From positions 296,765-360,764 of the forward strand of contig CAJJDP010000115.1 in NCBI GenBank assembly GCA_905182995.1: a stretch of DNA of 64,000 nucleotides, written 5' to 3'. This DNA is from Paramecium octaurelia (lineage: Eukaryota; Ciliophora; Oligohymenophorea; Peniculida; Parameciidae). How positions within the stretch are numbered: the first letter of the stretch is position 1; every line of letters starts with the position of its first letter. Made by a program: the position numbers and the translations under genes. The notes under the pieces are model-generated. The model had not been told where the DNA came from. It ran no database searches and saw nothing but the letters and a program-made list of their open reading frames with translations. This document shows, in pieces, positions 1-12,764 of the stretch.

Positions 1-1
1 A

Positions 2-289
2 ATGCTACTTCATATGATTGTTAACAGGACTCGCCCTCATGGTCATCGGCATCTCTTCAATAGGTTTACGAACACATCTGGGACTGCCGAAATTGACTTC
101 ATATCGATGAGTGTCTAGACATTTGTAGGATACATTGTATTATCCAATGCTAGGGCTGATGTTATGACTTCGAGTAATTTTCATATGTTTTTGAGAAGGT
201 TGGCAACTCTGCTTGGCATCACTTCTGACAAAACCCTTTTATTGGTCATCAACAGAACTACATTGTAAGTAATATTTGATTTGCTTTCT
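2..289 (+). CDS. Hypothetical reading frame, possibly partial
   Basis: A TGA-terminated frame of about 95 codons opens at the window edge with ATG at base 2, reading one internal TAG and one TAA as glutamine. It has mixed composition (RTRPHGHRHLF near the start, FLRRLATLLGITSDKTLLL near the end) that looks more protein-like than the surrounding AT-rich DNA. I recognise no family. It may be the 3' end of a gene starting outside the window, or a decayed fragment, because the next 700 bases show no continuation. A GTAAGT at about 265 could be an intron donor that would change the end. Whether it is expressed is unknown. Confidence 0.3.
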
Positions 290-1481
290 AAATTTTGATT
301 AGATTGCATAAATTTGGACAAATTTTGATCATACAATTCTGTAATGGACTTAAGCATAAATTAAATTATATATATATATATCGAATAAATTTGAATAAGA
401 AATATCAGCAACACTTCTTATTTAGTTTGGAACATTTCATTTTATGTCTCAATTTAGATTGTTTATCTCTTTCTATGGCATTAATCTCATCGTCACTTGT
501 GCAAGTATCTGAACTCTCTGATTCTTCAGCATGTGGCTTATGATAAATACAACAAACTAAATGCATTTATAAACATACTATTGGATTTGAGTCTTCCAAG
601 GTCCTCGTTGTCAACGGTATCTTCAGTCCATTGAACAGATCTCTTCTTTGTTTCTTTCTTCTGTTGTTGCTACTATGTTTCTTGTGGCTGACTATTATTG
701 AGATGCAATATAGTTTGGCTAGTTTGATTAATTGTTTATGTTTATGAAATCATAGGGTTTTGTGAGAATTATTATAATTTAATTATTATTAATGTATATT
801 ACACAGACTGAATATGCAATAATTAAATTAAAAAACTCAAATTCATGTGATGTGAATAATGCACTGTATTTTAAATATAATTAAATGAATAAAATGAATT
901 TAACAACAATTTTTATTTTTATAACAAACTAAACTAGAATAAACAATAAATATAGAATTCATCGAAAGCTCCCCAATTTTCTAGGACGAATGAATGAATT
1001 GATGACATAATTCTATTTTTCAATAAATTGTTCAGGGTTGTGATATGAAGAAGATGCACTTCTGTATGTGCAATCTCTTGAAGGAATTTTGTGTTTGCTT
1101 GTAATTATGCCTAACATATTATTGTACTCTCCTATGTATTTGTTGGTGATAACTTTGGAGGTGTGTAGAATTTTAGGAAGAGCGAATTGCTGGAGGTTGA
1201 TTCTAATATGGGCAGGACTTCCTCCAGGGGCTTTTTGGTTAGATTAGAGTTCTTGGGTAGTGTGATTATTGAGTTGCATAAGGGCACTTCTCTAAAGCTT
1301 CGAGAGTTCATGGTTTAGGGAGGATCTCCTTTGGAGGATCTCTTTGAGTTCTTCCCTTTTGTGCAATTTAAGCATTAAAAATATTTATTTTTCTCATATT
1401 TATTATAATTTTTGATGATTTTCGATGTTTATATTTTATGTAATAAATTTATGTTTACAATAAATATTGATTAATATAAAT
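290..1481. other. Poorly coding stretch with coding-like remnants
   Basis: About 1.2 kb without a clean gene. From roughly 1038 to 1377 two overlapping plus-strand frames have protein-like composition: a hydrophobic stretch and then a segment containing IIELHKGTSLKLREFM. They are interrupted and lack a convincing start or splice pattern. The rest is AT-rich with simple TA runs (about 367-380). It could be a relic of a gene or two. No promoter or RNA feature is recognisable. Confidence 0.35.
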
Positions 1482-3305
1482 ATGAAGAATAATGGAAGAG
1501 TGCAAGTGTACGAGAAATTATGTTAATGCCTTACAACTCTGGAGCTGAGGAGATACAATCATCATGCAAGAACTCCCGAAAAGGACATCACTTTGATCAA
1601 GGAGTAAATCAATCAGGTATGATTAAATGATAAATCTAAAAACAAGTATCTTAAACAGCATTTCAAGACACTTTGTTACTCGACAGAATTGCGAAAGACT
1701 CTCAAGAAGATAATCCTCTAGGGGGAATTGCATGAAATGAACTACAACTGGTAATTCTTTGTTTTCATTGCTTTAGGGTGTTATTGGAGTTGTCTGGGGC
1801 AAGAACAAAGAGAGTTTAAAATCCTGATGTGTATGATTAGGTCATCAAACTGAGAAATGACTATCCACAGTCTTATTTTTAAACAATTTAATTGGTATTC
1901 TTGCCAAATTAAAATTAGAGGATGTTGTAAGAACTGTGTCACCCTCTTTGAGAATTCAGAATAACGAGAGAGTTTACGAGAGGAATCACGAATACGAAGC
2001 CAAAATAGAAAGGATTTTGGTTGCATATTCTATTAGAAATCCATTTGTCTCCTATTGTCAAGGTTTAAATTTCATTACGCACTTTTTGGTAAATAAATTA
2101 AAATTTTCGGAAGAGGACGTAAATAATCATACCTAAATAAATAGACCTTTTGGGCATTGAGTTCATTGATCGAAGAGATAATGCCATTGGATTATTACAC
2201 AAATATGATAAGTGTCATGGTAGACACCAAAATCCTTGAGTATTTCAGTAAAATCTATGTGCCTGAATTACTCTAGCATTTCAAAGAGATCTATTTGGAA
2301 GCCAACTTTTATGCCATACAATGGTTTGTGTGTTTGTTTACTCCAAATCTGCATTTTGACATAGTTAAAGAAATCTGGTTGAGAGTGATGGTACAAGGAA
2401 ATAGAGCCTTGATAGCCTCAGCGATTGCCATCTTGTTTATTTTTGAAAAAGAATTAATGAAGTTCTCAGATTTCGGAGATCTGTTGGAATTCTTTAAGAA
2501 GAATCTCAAAGAATACAACAACATACAGGAATTCAGATTTATTGTGAATCAAATCTAAATAAAGAAAAAGCCTCTCTTTGAAGCCAGAGATATGTTCAGA
2601 AAGATTCTGGAGAAAGAACATGAGTAGAGTCTTGGGAATGAATCTCCTAGTTTGGGAAGAGTGACATGCAATCCCCAATGGACTGTTTGCAATCAAGTCA
2701 TGCATTTGAATAAAACTCTAAAAAGATCATTCTCCTTCTTTGTCTATTCCCAGAAGGAACCTTGCAGAGTGATCAATGACTATTGGGATAGATATGATGA
2801 TTCCAGTAGTGTTTGTAGCAGTACAGCATCTAGTCCCAAGAAGAAGAAATAGAAGGAGTAGGGACCTTAAGTGCTCCTTGGAAGGCAGTTCCATATTTGT
2901 TAGAACAACGACTTAGATGAGAATGATAAATATTTATATCGCTCTACTTTGTTGGTGCATCAAGACTTAAACTCAGAAATACAAAGTAATGAGGATGAAG
3001 AGGAGGAGGAGGAGGAGACTATAGAGAACTATGAGAGCATTAAATCGATTGAGTAAGACAATGGTCGAGGCAGATCTGTAACAATGAATAGATACATGCC
3101 TCGATTGAGTGAACAAGGCTATGATGGATTCTATAAATAGGCTGTTTATATGATGAAGTAATAACAGCCTGCAGAACCTAGGAAAATTAGTGGGGAATTA
3201 AAGTTATTTCCTGAAACTAAAAATGAATAGGTTTAACAAAAATTTAGAGTGGCTAGATAAAGTATTAGTAGCATTGCTTTTGCTACTTAATTTGTTCAAA
3301 AGTGA
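1482..3305 (+). CDS. TBC-domain Rab GTPase-activating protein
   Basis: TBC proteins speed GTP hydrolysis on Rab GTPases in membrane traffic. Spliced length is 571 residues. The domain begins with a W-L-L-E-LSGA segment after the intron at 1751-1776. The arginine finger IQLDVVRT fits IxxDxxR and is formed across the intron at 1895-1920. The glutamine finger is YCQGLNFI at about 2060. The intron at 2119-2144 then leads into TFWALSSLIEE and the late motif FTPNLHFDIVKEIWLRV. An intron at 1617-1646 removes an in-frame TGA. The C-terminal third is acidic and low-complexity (EEEEEE near 3000). Starting at ATG 1482 makes all exons agree in phase. Two introns are unusual, ending AAG (1617-1646) and GAG (1895-1920). 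The target Rab cannot be told. eIF3L follows 44 bases later on the same strand. Confidence 0.88.
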
Positions 3306-3349
3306 ATGAACAACATATATATTTAACAAATAATTATAATTAATTTTTA

Positions 3350-4998
3350 ATGTACGAACAAGAACTTCCATCCAATTTAGATGACTTTCCCAATTACAAT
3401 CTTAAGCAATCAACTGAATCAGAGAAAGTCGTTGTAGATGATGATCAAAAGAAAAAAGCTGCCTATCAATTCATGCAATCTTTGGAAAAGAATCTCAGAA
3501 CCAAGATCAGCAGTCCTCAACAACGAGTGCAAACACTAGCCGTGTCTCTTGAATTGTATGATACAATTTTCAATAAAATTTATTGCAATACTCTTTATAA
3601 GGTATCATATTCATCTCAAATCAAACAGGACACCTTATTCCCCTTGGCGGAAAGTTTGGAAGAGGCTTTCAATGACGAATTTGACTCCATAACCAAATTG
3701 CTCTTCAATGAGAGTTGCTACAGACATGCATTCTAAAGTGTGCAATAACAATTCAATTTGCAAACCTCAATAGAATCATGGCAAAATTACTAATTGCTCT
3801 TTGCAGCACTGCAATAAAAGTATACAACATGCTGAATTAGGCAAAACATTGATCTCCCCCTCCCTCCAAGTTGGATTTGGGATATCTTGGATGAATACGT
3901 ATATCAATTTTATGTGTCCTCCAGATGGAGAAAGCTATTGAAGAACGATGAAATAACTCAATTGAAAAACATACAGGACTATTGGAATCTGGAAGAGATA
4001 CTCAAAACTTTAGAGGCATTCTCCTCTCAACGAAATAGCGCAGTCTAAAACACCTTCCAATACCTGGCCTATTATTCCTACTTAGCCACAGCGAAATTGC
4101 ATGTGATGTCTGGTAATTTTAATGCAGCCTACACTATGTTATCATAAATTCAACACTCGGAATTGATTATTTACAGCAAATCAGGTGGAGCCTACTAATC
4201 ATTATTCAGCTATGCAGGATTCTGTTTCTTATTGAATAAGGAATACAAGAAAGCCAATCTTACCTTAACCTTGATTGTTAATTACTTCAATAAATATAAA
4301 TAGTTATATACAAAATCCTATCAATATGATAGTTTAATCAAACAACACGAGAAAATATTGGCATTGTTAGCTGTTACATCTATATTTTACCCTGAAATTG
4401 AAGACAACATAATCACACTCTTGAAGGAGAGCAGGAACAAATTATTTGAAAAATACGAAAAAATATTGAAGTATGATCAATAACTCATTGGGGAAGTCTT
4501 TTTGCAATCATGTCCAAAGATTATCAACACAATCAAGAATATGAAAGAGTTCCAAACAGAATAGGAACTTAATCCCAATGAAACAATCATAGAGGTGAAG
4601 GATAAATTGCTAAAAGAAGTATTGGAGGCCAAGAGAATCAATGATGTTGAACAAGTATTGAGTCTCTACAATCAAATAACCTTTGAGCATTTCAATAAGG
4701 TAAGATAAAATTAAATGTCAATATAGTTGCTACCAGAGAAGTATGTCTAATTGTACATCGACAGGAACAGCGTCGCATTAAATGAAAATTCCTTTGAGTC
4801 TACTATTCTTAGCAAATTTTGGTAGAAATCTAAATTGTTGGAAATTGAGATTAAGAACAAAATAATCCATGTCAAGGAAGTTCAAGTTAACTAGGTATAT
4901 TTAAGTTTAATTCTTTATAGAGAGACTTCATTAATTAATTGGCTTAGATGAATGCAAGTCTTGAGAAGAGCATTTAAGAGTTGAGTAAGAATTTGTGA
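3350..4998 (+). CDS. EIF3L: Eukaryotic translation initiation factor 3 subunit L
   Basis: eIF3L is a PCI-domain subunit of the eIF3 complex, which organises the 43S preinitiation complex in the cytoplasm. The product is 531 residues, close to the usual 540-565. Family signatures visible are the SWIWDILDEYVYQF segment near residue 180, a YYSYLATAKLHVMSG stretch, SYQYDSLIKQHEKILALLAV, an LFLQSCPK-like block (VFLQSCPKIINT), and a late LYIDRN segment in the PCI/winged-helix region. Two introns, 4700-4726 (27 nt) and 4895-4920 (26 nt), both GTA...TAG, keep the frame to the TGA at 4996. Many internal TAA and TAG codons are read as glutamine. It starts 44 bases after the TBC gene, typical of compact ciliate spacing. 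Confidence 0.92.
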
Positions 4999-5497
4999 TG
5001 TTTGTTGTTGAAATTATAAAAAGTATATTAATATATTTTTAATAATTGTAGATTCTATTTTAAATTATATATAATTACACTCATTTTGTATAAAGTAGAT
5101 TTAGAATTTTATAATTCAGTGTCAGAATAGACTTATTACATTACTTGATGGAGAATATATTTTTATTTTTTTATATTTTTGTTGTAAATATTTCAATATA
5201 CTATTATAAAAATAAGAGTATGCCAAAAATTATTATGAATTTGTAATTACATTATATGTAGCCTTTTAGTTCTGACTTGTAAAATAAGATTCTCTAAACA
5301 TAATAGTTTTGAATTCTCCCTTATTTATTTAAATAGCAATTGTTTATGGCTCAAATAGAAATACTCTAAATCTATTTATGTCAGTTCCTACTGGTATACA
5401 TGTTGCAATATTGATTATTGAAGTAATCTGTAATTTTGCTTGCAATTTATATATAATTATTATAAATAAATGATGGAAGAAGAATATGTTATGGTGA
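4999..5497. other. Intergenic AT-rich spacer
   Basis: About 500 bases between eIF3L and CFAP57, longer than most spacers in this half of the window. It is dominated by A/T with short repeats such as TATATAATTA. I see no open frame, tandem repeat or RNA-like structure. It presumably holds the eIF3L 3' end and the CFAP57 promoter, but no element can be named. Confidence 0.5.
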
Positions 5498-8400
5498 ATG
5501 GCAGAAAAACTGTAAATTGCTCAATCCTAACTATAGATTCCCCGAAAGATGTATCAAGGCAATAAGATCTACAATGGCATCACATTGAACTTACATTACT
5601 CCATAGGGTATTAATGCATGAGAGATATCGTTTAGTTTGAAGCAAAGAATCCAATCGTTCATTTACCAAGAAGACTCCTTGGTGTATCTGAATGGTCATC
5701 ATCTGGTGCTCTACGATATAAACAAGAAGAAACAATAATTCTTATTGCGACCGAAGGATGAGGAGGATGTAAATATATGCAACTTAATTTCAGGTGGTAG
5801 TGATGAATCATTGTGTGAATGATAAGATGATACTCTCTGTTGGACTGGGACTGAAGAGTACTATCAAAAATTATGCAACTGTTAGAATCTATAAAACCAA
5901 TCACAAATCCTTCACTCTCCTCCATTAGCATCTTCCTTTTGGAACTCAAGTCAAGGATATCGCCTTTCTCCACACTGCCAAATATACTATCACTCTTTGC
6001 TGCAATATCAATTCTCATGACACCTCCTACATCAGTGTTTTCAAAACCAACACTGAATAACTCATTACTTACAGCGATGTGGGTGAAAATTACGCTGGAC
6101 TATTTGGAACCTACAAGGATTTCGAATAGTTTGGCACATTCGGACCCAACGTATTGAAATTGTGGAAATTCAATCCAACTGAAAAACAATTAGATGACGT
6201 CTTCTTAGATTACGAGGGTGTGATCACTCATGTAGTCCAATCCAACAAGTAATCAATACTCCTTATAACTTAAGAAAAATATTCCTCATGAATAAAAAAG
6301 GAGTCTTGTACTTTTATCGCAAAAACAAAATAATCAACTCAGCCAACATCCCTGCTGACATGAATGAGATCCCCACTGTGATTGCTGCCTACTCAGAAGG
6401 AGTTGTTGTGGGATTCGAAAACAAACCCATAATAGCAATGTACGAAGCACATAAGGGCATAATCGAATACAGAAAACAATATGCTTTAAATATTACTAAT
6501 CTCTAAAAACTAGTTTATATTCATGTTGGAAAGGATGACTCCTATATTTCCATTACTGCATAACACAAGACCAGATAGACTGAAAATGAAGAAATCAATT
6601 GTGAAATCTACCTCTTCAATCTCGGGTTTGTTGATTATATCAATTCGGCTTTTAGAGATCCTTTTGAATAACTCTTCCCTTAAGGAGTTCACAAAAGTAA
6701 AATATTGAACATCGACTCCTCTCCTTCAAAACCCATCATTTGTGTGTTGTCTGAAGAGAGAGTGTTCAAAGTGTGGGAATTCACTTACGAAGAAGGTAAA
6801 TTCAAGTGTCTCTACTCATCCACTCTACACGAAGTTCCTTAATGCATGGCTTTGCATCCCATGGCTTTTCAATGTGCCATCGGATATCGAGAAGGACTCA
6901 AATTTTATTTTGTCCTCCATGACGAACTCAAATAAGTTTATTATGAATCCTTAAAGCAATGCAGTGTTGTTAAGTATACTCCTGGAGGCAATCAACTGGC
7001 TGTTGGATCTCAGAATCAAATTCTAATTTATGATCCATACACGTATCGATTGATACAAACAATATCTGGTCACATGGGCTCGATTGCATCATTGGAATGG
7101 TGTGACAACACTCTCATCTCCACTTGTAGTTAGGGATTGGTCATGGTGTTCAATCAGACTAGGCTGGTTGATCATTCATTCAAATTACACAAAGGGTTTT
7201 GCTAGACTTATGACACTGAGTATGATTTCCTTGTTGGAAGCTATTCTGATAGCAAAGTGAGAATCTTTAACGAGAAGGGACAGAACTTATATTATGAAAT
7301 GGATATCTATCCCTGTCAATATGTTTGTGTTTAGATTCTCAGATTCCTGGACATGATTGCATTTGGAACTAATTGCGGTAAGGTGAGATTGTATCTATGG
7401 CCTTTTACTCAATTCAAGGATGATCAGGAGATGTTTGAATTCCAACTGCATCAGGGACCAATAACATAAATTAGAATGTCTTCGGATCAACAGTTCCTCA
7501 TCAGTGGAGCCGAAGATGGGTCAATTTAGATTTGCAAGGTCAAAGAGTGGTACGATGGAAAGGACATGACACCTCAGGAAACATAGAAAGGATAGAGAGT
7601 TAATTCCAAAGGGCTGATCGTTTCCAATCTATACAGCTTTAGTATCTTAGCCTTTGTGAGTAAGAATAGCATTGAGATGAAGAAGGATCTAATCAAGGAG
7701 TTAGACTTTAGGATCTCTAATCAAAAGAGTGATCAAGAGGATTAAAAGTAGGATATTACTTAGAAGTACCAAAAGTAAGAGAAGGAATTAGAATAGCAAT
7801 ATTAGCACTAGATTGCAAGGTACAAGGAAGAGTTATCATAAATAATGGAATCGAAGGATACGAGAAACAAAAATCTAGATATTGATTTGATTGATTTGAG
7901 AAAAAAGTATCAAATTGAGTCACACTAAATTTAAGAAAAGACAGAGAAGGATCTCTTGTAATTGTACTAGAAGAATGATGAAGTTAAATAGAGGTTGCAA
8001 TTCACCAATGAGGAGAATCAAAGGGAATACGAGTAGAAGAAGGCTCATTTAGAATCTATTAGAACCAATATCAAGAATGATTAGGATACTAAGTTTAATG
8101 ATTTATTTTCAAGATTTTAATCATCCAAGGAATCTTTTGAATTGGATGAAAAGAAGTACTTGGAAGTGTTCAAAGAGACTGAAAAAGAATTTGAATAATT
8201 GATAAATGAATAGAAGGAGAAGAAACTAATTAAATTAAAGGAATTGTTAGACAAAAGTGAAAAAATAAGATCCAGTAATACCAAATTTAAAAAAGAGTGC
8301 GATAGATATCAATTGAGAAAATAAGAATTAGAAAATATGATAAGAGAAACAAGAACTTAAAAGGATTTAATTAATAAGGAAAAAGATAATTTTAAATTAA

Positions 8401-9591
8401 TAAATTAAGAGAAGAAAAACTAATTAAAGGAAAGAGAAAGACAAATCTTTTAGAAGGAGAAGGAAATCAAAAATTATAGAAATAAAAATGGGCATCTATA
8501 AAATTTTAAGAATGTCAATTCGTATCGTTTGCAATCCTTGTAAGAACAAAAAGCACCTCTTTAAGAACATCTATCGGATTTAGATTAGAATGTGAAGATT
8601 ATGTACTAGGAATTGACTGATGAGGCAGAAGCTGAAAAGAATTTAGAGAATTTAATAGAAGATACTTCTAATAAAATCAGAGAATTAAAAAATCAATATC
8701 TAATTAAAAGAGATTCCTTATTCTCTAAAAGAGGGGAAGTGCAAGAAATAGAAAATGATATCTTCAAAGTATTGGCTGATCCTGAAATAACTGATTTTAA
8801 AGATATGCTAAAGAATGTTCATAAATAGCATTTCATAAATGGGAAGATTAACAAAGGGGATGTTAATGAGGATTCCATTTACGCTGAGATCGAAAAGAAC
8901 ACAGAAACTGCCATCAGAGAAGAGATGCTTAGACAAAGAGATTTCCTTAGTAAAAAGATCAACACAATCACCAGAACTAGCAAAGCTGCAGATGAGGATA
9001 AAACCAGTCTCATTATTAGAGTTTAAAAGGAGAACACCAATCTAGTGAAGTCTTGTAACGAACTCAGAGAATAAAGAGCCAATCTCATCTCTCATCTGTC
9101 TAATATGCAAAAAGCCTTAGATATTTTGCAGAAGGAAATTGCTTCTTTGAATAATGGTGAGTCTATTGAGTTCTAACCATCGGATGACGAAGTTCCTCTG
9201 TACATAGAGAAGAATAAGATACAGAAGTAGATTTCAGCTCCAAAATTGACTCCGTTTTAATAATATCACTAAGAAAAGGAAATTTAAAAAATCAGAAAAT
9301 CTGATACAGTTCTGAAAAGGGATAAAGGATAATTGGATCTTTAATAATTGATCAAAGAAATTAAGACTTATAATTTGACTGACCAAGAACTCAGAGTAAT
9401 AATATCTATATCATTAGGATTAAGTATAGCAATTTTTAAGAAATGATGAATCTTCATCCATCCTACCTTAGATTCTAAAATACCCATTCAATTCGTCTCA
9501 AGAGGAAACCCAATTAGCAGGCCTAGAACAATCTATCATCAACACGTCTTTAGAAACACAAAAACTTCAATTGCCATTAATTAAACAATGA
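5498..9591 (+). CDS. CFAP57: CFAP57-like ciliary WD40 and coiled-coil protein
   Basis: CFAP57 (WDR65/FAP57) is an axonemal protein linked to inner dynein arm docking. Spliced length is 1330 residues, near the usual 1250. The first half is WD40: it opens with YSIGLKQRIQSFIYQEDSLV, formed across the intron at 5608-5635 and matching the family's N-terminal GLR...NNIFFLDE motif. The last blade reads GPITQIRMSSDQQFLISGAE followed by DGSI. From about residue 680 the protein is long coiled coil rich in Lys, Glu and Gln. Introns are at 5608-5635, 5769-5793, 6249-6274 and 9396-9417. The third ends AAG. Start 5498 is the first ATG of the frame feeding the first junction; the ATG at 5470 is out of frame. 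CFAP44 has similar architecture and is the main alternative. Confidence 0.83.
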
Positions 9592-9640
9592 TGGAAGTGA
9601 ATTCCTATATCAAATTTATTTACATATAATTAAAATCTTT

Positions 9641-10214
9641 ATGAATCAATTCCTTTTAATTGTAGCTCTGAGTGTGATTTCAGCGAATTGTTATTTCGGA
9701 CTTGAAGAGGTAGAAGTAACTCTAGTCTCTGATAAAAAAATATCATTCAATGGAGTCATCACTATTGTACCACATACAGAAAATATAGTCATTTGGCTCT
9801 GCAATAAAAATAAATTAAGTAATGCTATTTTTGATATCAAGACTTATTGCATCTGATGAATGGCTCTGAAATAGTAAAGAGGCTGTATTTTTTGAATGAT
9901 TATAAGGGATTCATAGTGAAATGCGGATACAAGATGAAGATCGACAAAAACGAACTCGGCTTACATTAAATAACATTGCTAGCTAATGACAGTAATTGAG
10001 AACTCTTTTTTAATTCTTCATTGCAGAATCCCACAAGATTATATTGTCCTACCGAACCCAAAATGACCGTGAGTATACAAACGAAGTTATAGACTTACTA
10101 CCAAATCTTTCATGCCGTGTTGATACAGAGATGTTCATTATTGAAGATTATTTGGATTCATTTTGCCAAAGAAACTAGCATTTCCCATCCCTGACCGAAT
10201 AATATGATTTATGA
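9641..10214 (+). CDS. Small secreted protein, unknown function
   Basis: A 171-residue protein starting with a clear signal peptide (MNQFLLIVALSVISANC). Two introns are needed: 9819-9841 (23 nt, ending AAG) and 9992-10026 (35 nt, ending CAG). With both removed the frame is open to TGA at 10212. The mature part contains several cysteines, a KIDKNELGLHQITLL segment and a C-terminal SLTEQYDL. No transmembrane span follows the signal, so secretion or entry into the endomembrane lumen is likely. I do not recognise the family. It lies 49 bases after CFAP57 and 264 bases before TANGO2. Confidence 0.7.
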
Positions 10215-10478
10215 AATCAAATAAATATGTTATCATCCTTTTTTACCATCGGATGTCCATATAATTACTATAAGGACCTGGGAAGTCTCGCAGACCTATG
10301 TAGAGATAAATTCTTTAATAATTTCTGAATAGGGATGTAAAATATTGCAAAAAATTGAAAAATAAAAAATATGATTATTAGGAATAAAACAATTTCTAAA
10401 AGAATTTATAAGATCTATTAAGAATTGTTCATTTATCAGGCACAATTATTATCTTGATGTTTGTTTAAAAAATATTTA

Positions 10479-11381
10479 ATGTGTATTGCACTTTATTATA
10501 TTAATCCAAAAGGAAAATTCAGATTTATATTGCTTTTCAATAGAGAAGAATACTCAAAAAGACCAACAGATCAATTGAAAGTCATCCTCAATGATGGAAA
10601 TAACATCATAGTTGCAGGACAAGACAAACTACAATAAGGAACATGGCTTGGATTCAATATTACCAATGGAATGATTGTATTTCTAACCAACAAAAACCAC
10701 CTATTTTCTGTTTCCTTTTCTTAGAAAATATCGCAAATTAGAAACCAAATCAGGATGTCCTATCCAAACCTCATGAAATTCTTATATCCTACACTTAAAT
10801 CAAGGGGACAATTAATAGTGGATTTATTGAAGAAATTTAGCATTGAACAACCTCAGCAATATGATTTCCAACTTTAAGATTAACATCTCAAATGCACTTA
10901 TCACATCGATAATAGAATTCATGACGATAGCGATTTAACCAAGAGTAAATTAATGCAAGCATAATTAAAGAAGGAATAATATATGGGATTTAATTTATTC
11001 GTGGGGAATGTGATTAACCAAGAGTACTATGTATTATCATCTACATCAGATTCATTTAAATAGGTAAATAAAAGTGGAACAGCCTGCAGTTTTAGTAACA
11101 TCGGAGAGAATTAAATAGAAAAGGAAAAAATTGCTTAAAATAAATTTGAATAGATAATAGAAAGTGAACAAGACATAGATCTCCTATTTGAAAAGCTATT
11201 TTAATTGGCTTAAGAAAGGTTTGTTAGTAATGAACTCTTTTTCAAGGCTTTTCCTGAAGAGTCTTAATTTTTTATCCCAGAGTATACGACTAAAATAGGA
11301 TAAAAGAGAGGCACGAGAACTACATCAATCATAATTTTTGATGGGATCAAAGTTGAAATGAAAGAAAAAACCTATTTGTGA
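10479..11381 (+). CDS. TANGO2: TANGO2 family protein (NRDE/DUF833)
   Basis: TANGO2 proteins are cytosolic or mitochondrial N-terminal nucleophile-like proteins linked to Golgi organisation and lipid or heme handling; the biochemical role is still debated. The product is 300 residues (human about 276) in one exon. Hallmarks are Cys2 at the start (MCIALYYINPKG), the NREE...RPT motif (LLFNREEYSKRPTDQ) and the GTWLGFN motif at about residue 55, followed by VFLTNKN. The C-terminal half keeps the N-L-F-V-G core (MGFNLFVGNVINQEYY) and ends with TTSIIIFDG. It converges on the minus-strand MORN gene, with only 41 bases between the two stops. Confidence 0.9.
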
Positions 11382-11422
11382 TTTTCCTTTACATCCTTTA
11401 CTAAATTATTAAAAATATGAAT

Positions 11423-12621
11423 TCAGACCAAAAATTATCCATAATTCCATTCAGTTTATAAATTGAAACTTTGACTATTTTTCATTAACGCCAGCCCATG
11501 TTATCTACCTTAATAAAATTATCCAAGATATTCTTTTTTATTTTAATATGTATATCGACCAAATCCATGTTTCTTATCATTGTAGTATTCTCCTAAGTAT
11601 TCTTCTCCATTTGCCCAAGTAAAATGTCCAGTTCCATGCATTTTATCGTCTTTCCACTATCCTTTGTATTTATTTCTATTTTTGAATTCAAATACACCCC
11701 ATCCATTTTTCTAATTCTATTCGTTCACTTCCCCATGATAAGTACCTTTTCCATTTTTACCTCCAAGATCTTGATCTTCTTTTATAACTTTAGGTTTTAT
11801 ATCTTTATTTTTTTCTATTTCAGGATTATATAAAAACTTAAATATTTCTTTTTCTTTTTCTCCTGCAAAAAATTAATCAGTTTAATCTTCTTAATTGTCC
11901 ATAGGAAGGTCCTTCAAAGTTCCTTTACCATGATATTTATTATTAAAGAATTCACCTATATATAACTTGCGATTTAAATTTTGTTTTTCAGATGTAACCT
12001 CACAACCAAGCCCACATCTCTTACCATAAAAATACCCACTATTAAAATCTTAGTAATTCTTTTCATAGTGACTGGTGTTATAATTTTTATTATATTTTTC
12101 AATTAACTTTAGCTAATACTAATCTTCATTAAAATATTGTTTAATATTTTCAATATTAACCACTTAGTATATAATAAAATTTGAAGCTTAATCATTAAAG
12201 TAAATATTTCCATAAAACCTTTTTATTACACCGGATTAATCTATACCTGTAGACTTTTTAAAATCATTTATTTCGAAAGGAGCTTTGCACATGCAGAAAC
12301 AATAATGTGTCCTCATATTTATGAGATTAGATTAGTGGTCATTTTAGTATTTTTCCAGAAAGTCTTATATTGATTCTCTAAGAGTATCTTTAAAATCTTC
12401 TTTGACTTTGTATAATAACTCATATTTATATAATGACTTACAAAATCTATTGGTGACAGTTGATCCTCTTTTTCCTTTGTTATATGATCTAACATCTTAG
12501 AGGCTTCTTATTGAACTTACTCTTAATTATCATTCTAAGCTCCTTGTTGTTATTAATCTTGATTTCCTGACGGCTATGATCGCTGGCTATTAATATTTTA
12601 TCCACCTTAGTTTTATGACAT
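11423..12621 (-). CDS. MORN-repeat protein with glutamine-rich N-terminus
   Basis: A 388-residue protein. The N-terminus is glutamine/asparagine-rich (MSQNQGGQNINSQRSQ). One intron, 12489-12520 (32 nt, GTAAG...TTAG in minus sense), keeps the frame. A middle region contains HYCFCMCKAPFEINDF. The C-terminal third carries MORN units of the form Y-x-G-x-W/F: YIGEFFNNKYHGKGT, YKGQWKDDKMHGTGHF, YLGEYYNDKKHGFGRY and YLGQFYQGRQHGLA. MORN repeats typically bind membranes or scaffold ciliary and cortical complexes; the specific role here is unknown. The product starts 143 bases downstream of the PARN stop on the same strand. Confidence 0.82.
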
Positions 12622-12764
12622 TGTTAATTTTAGATAAAAAAATATTGATATATCATTCTAATATTGTAGGCATTTCTTTAATTGACAATTCATCTTTAGC
12701 TCTTCTCTAAAGTTTTTAAACATAGTTTTCGTATTCTGTAATAATGAATTCGTGATCTCCGATT

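Noticed and set aside
5470-5497. Earlier ATG (5470) as start of CFAP57
   Set aside because: That frame reaches TGA at 5638 and does not feed the intron at 5608-5635 in the correct phase. The ATG at 5498 does.
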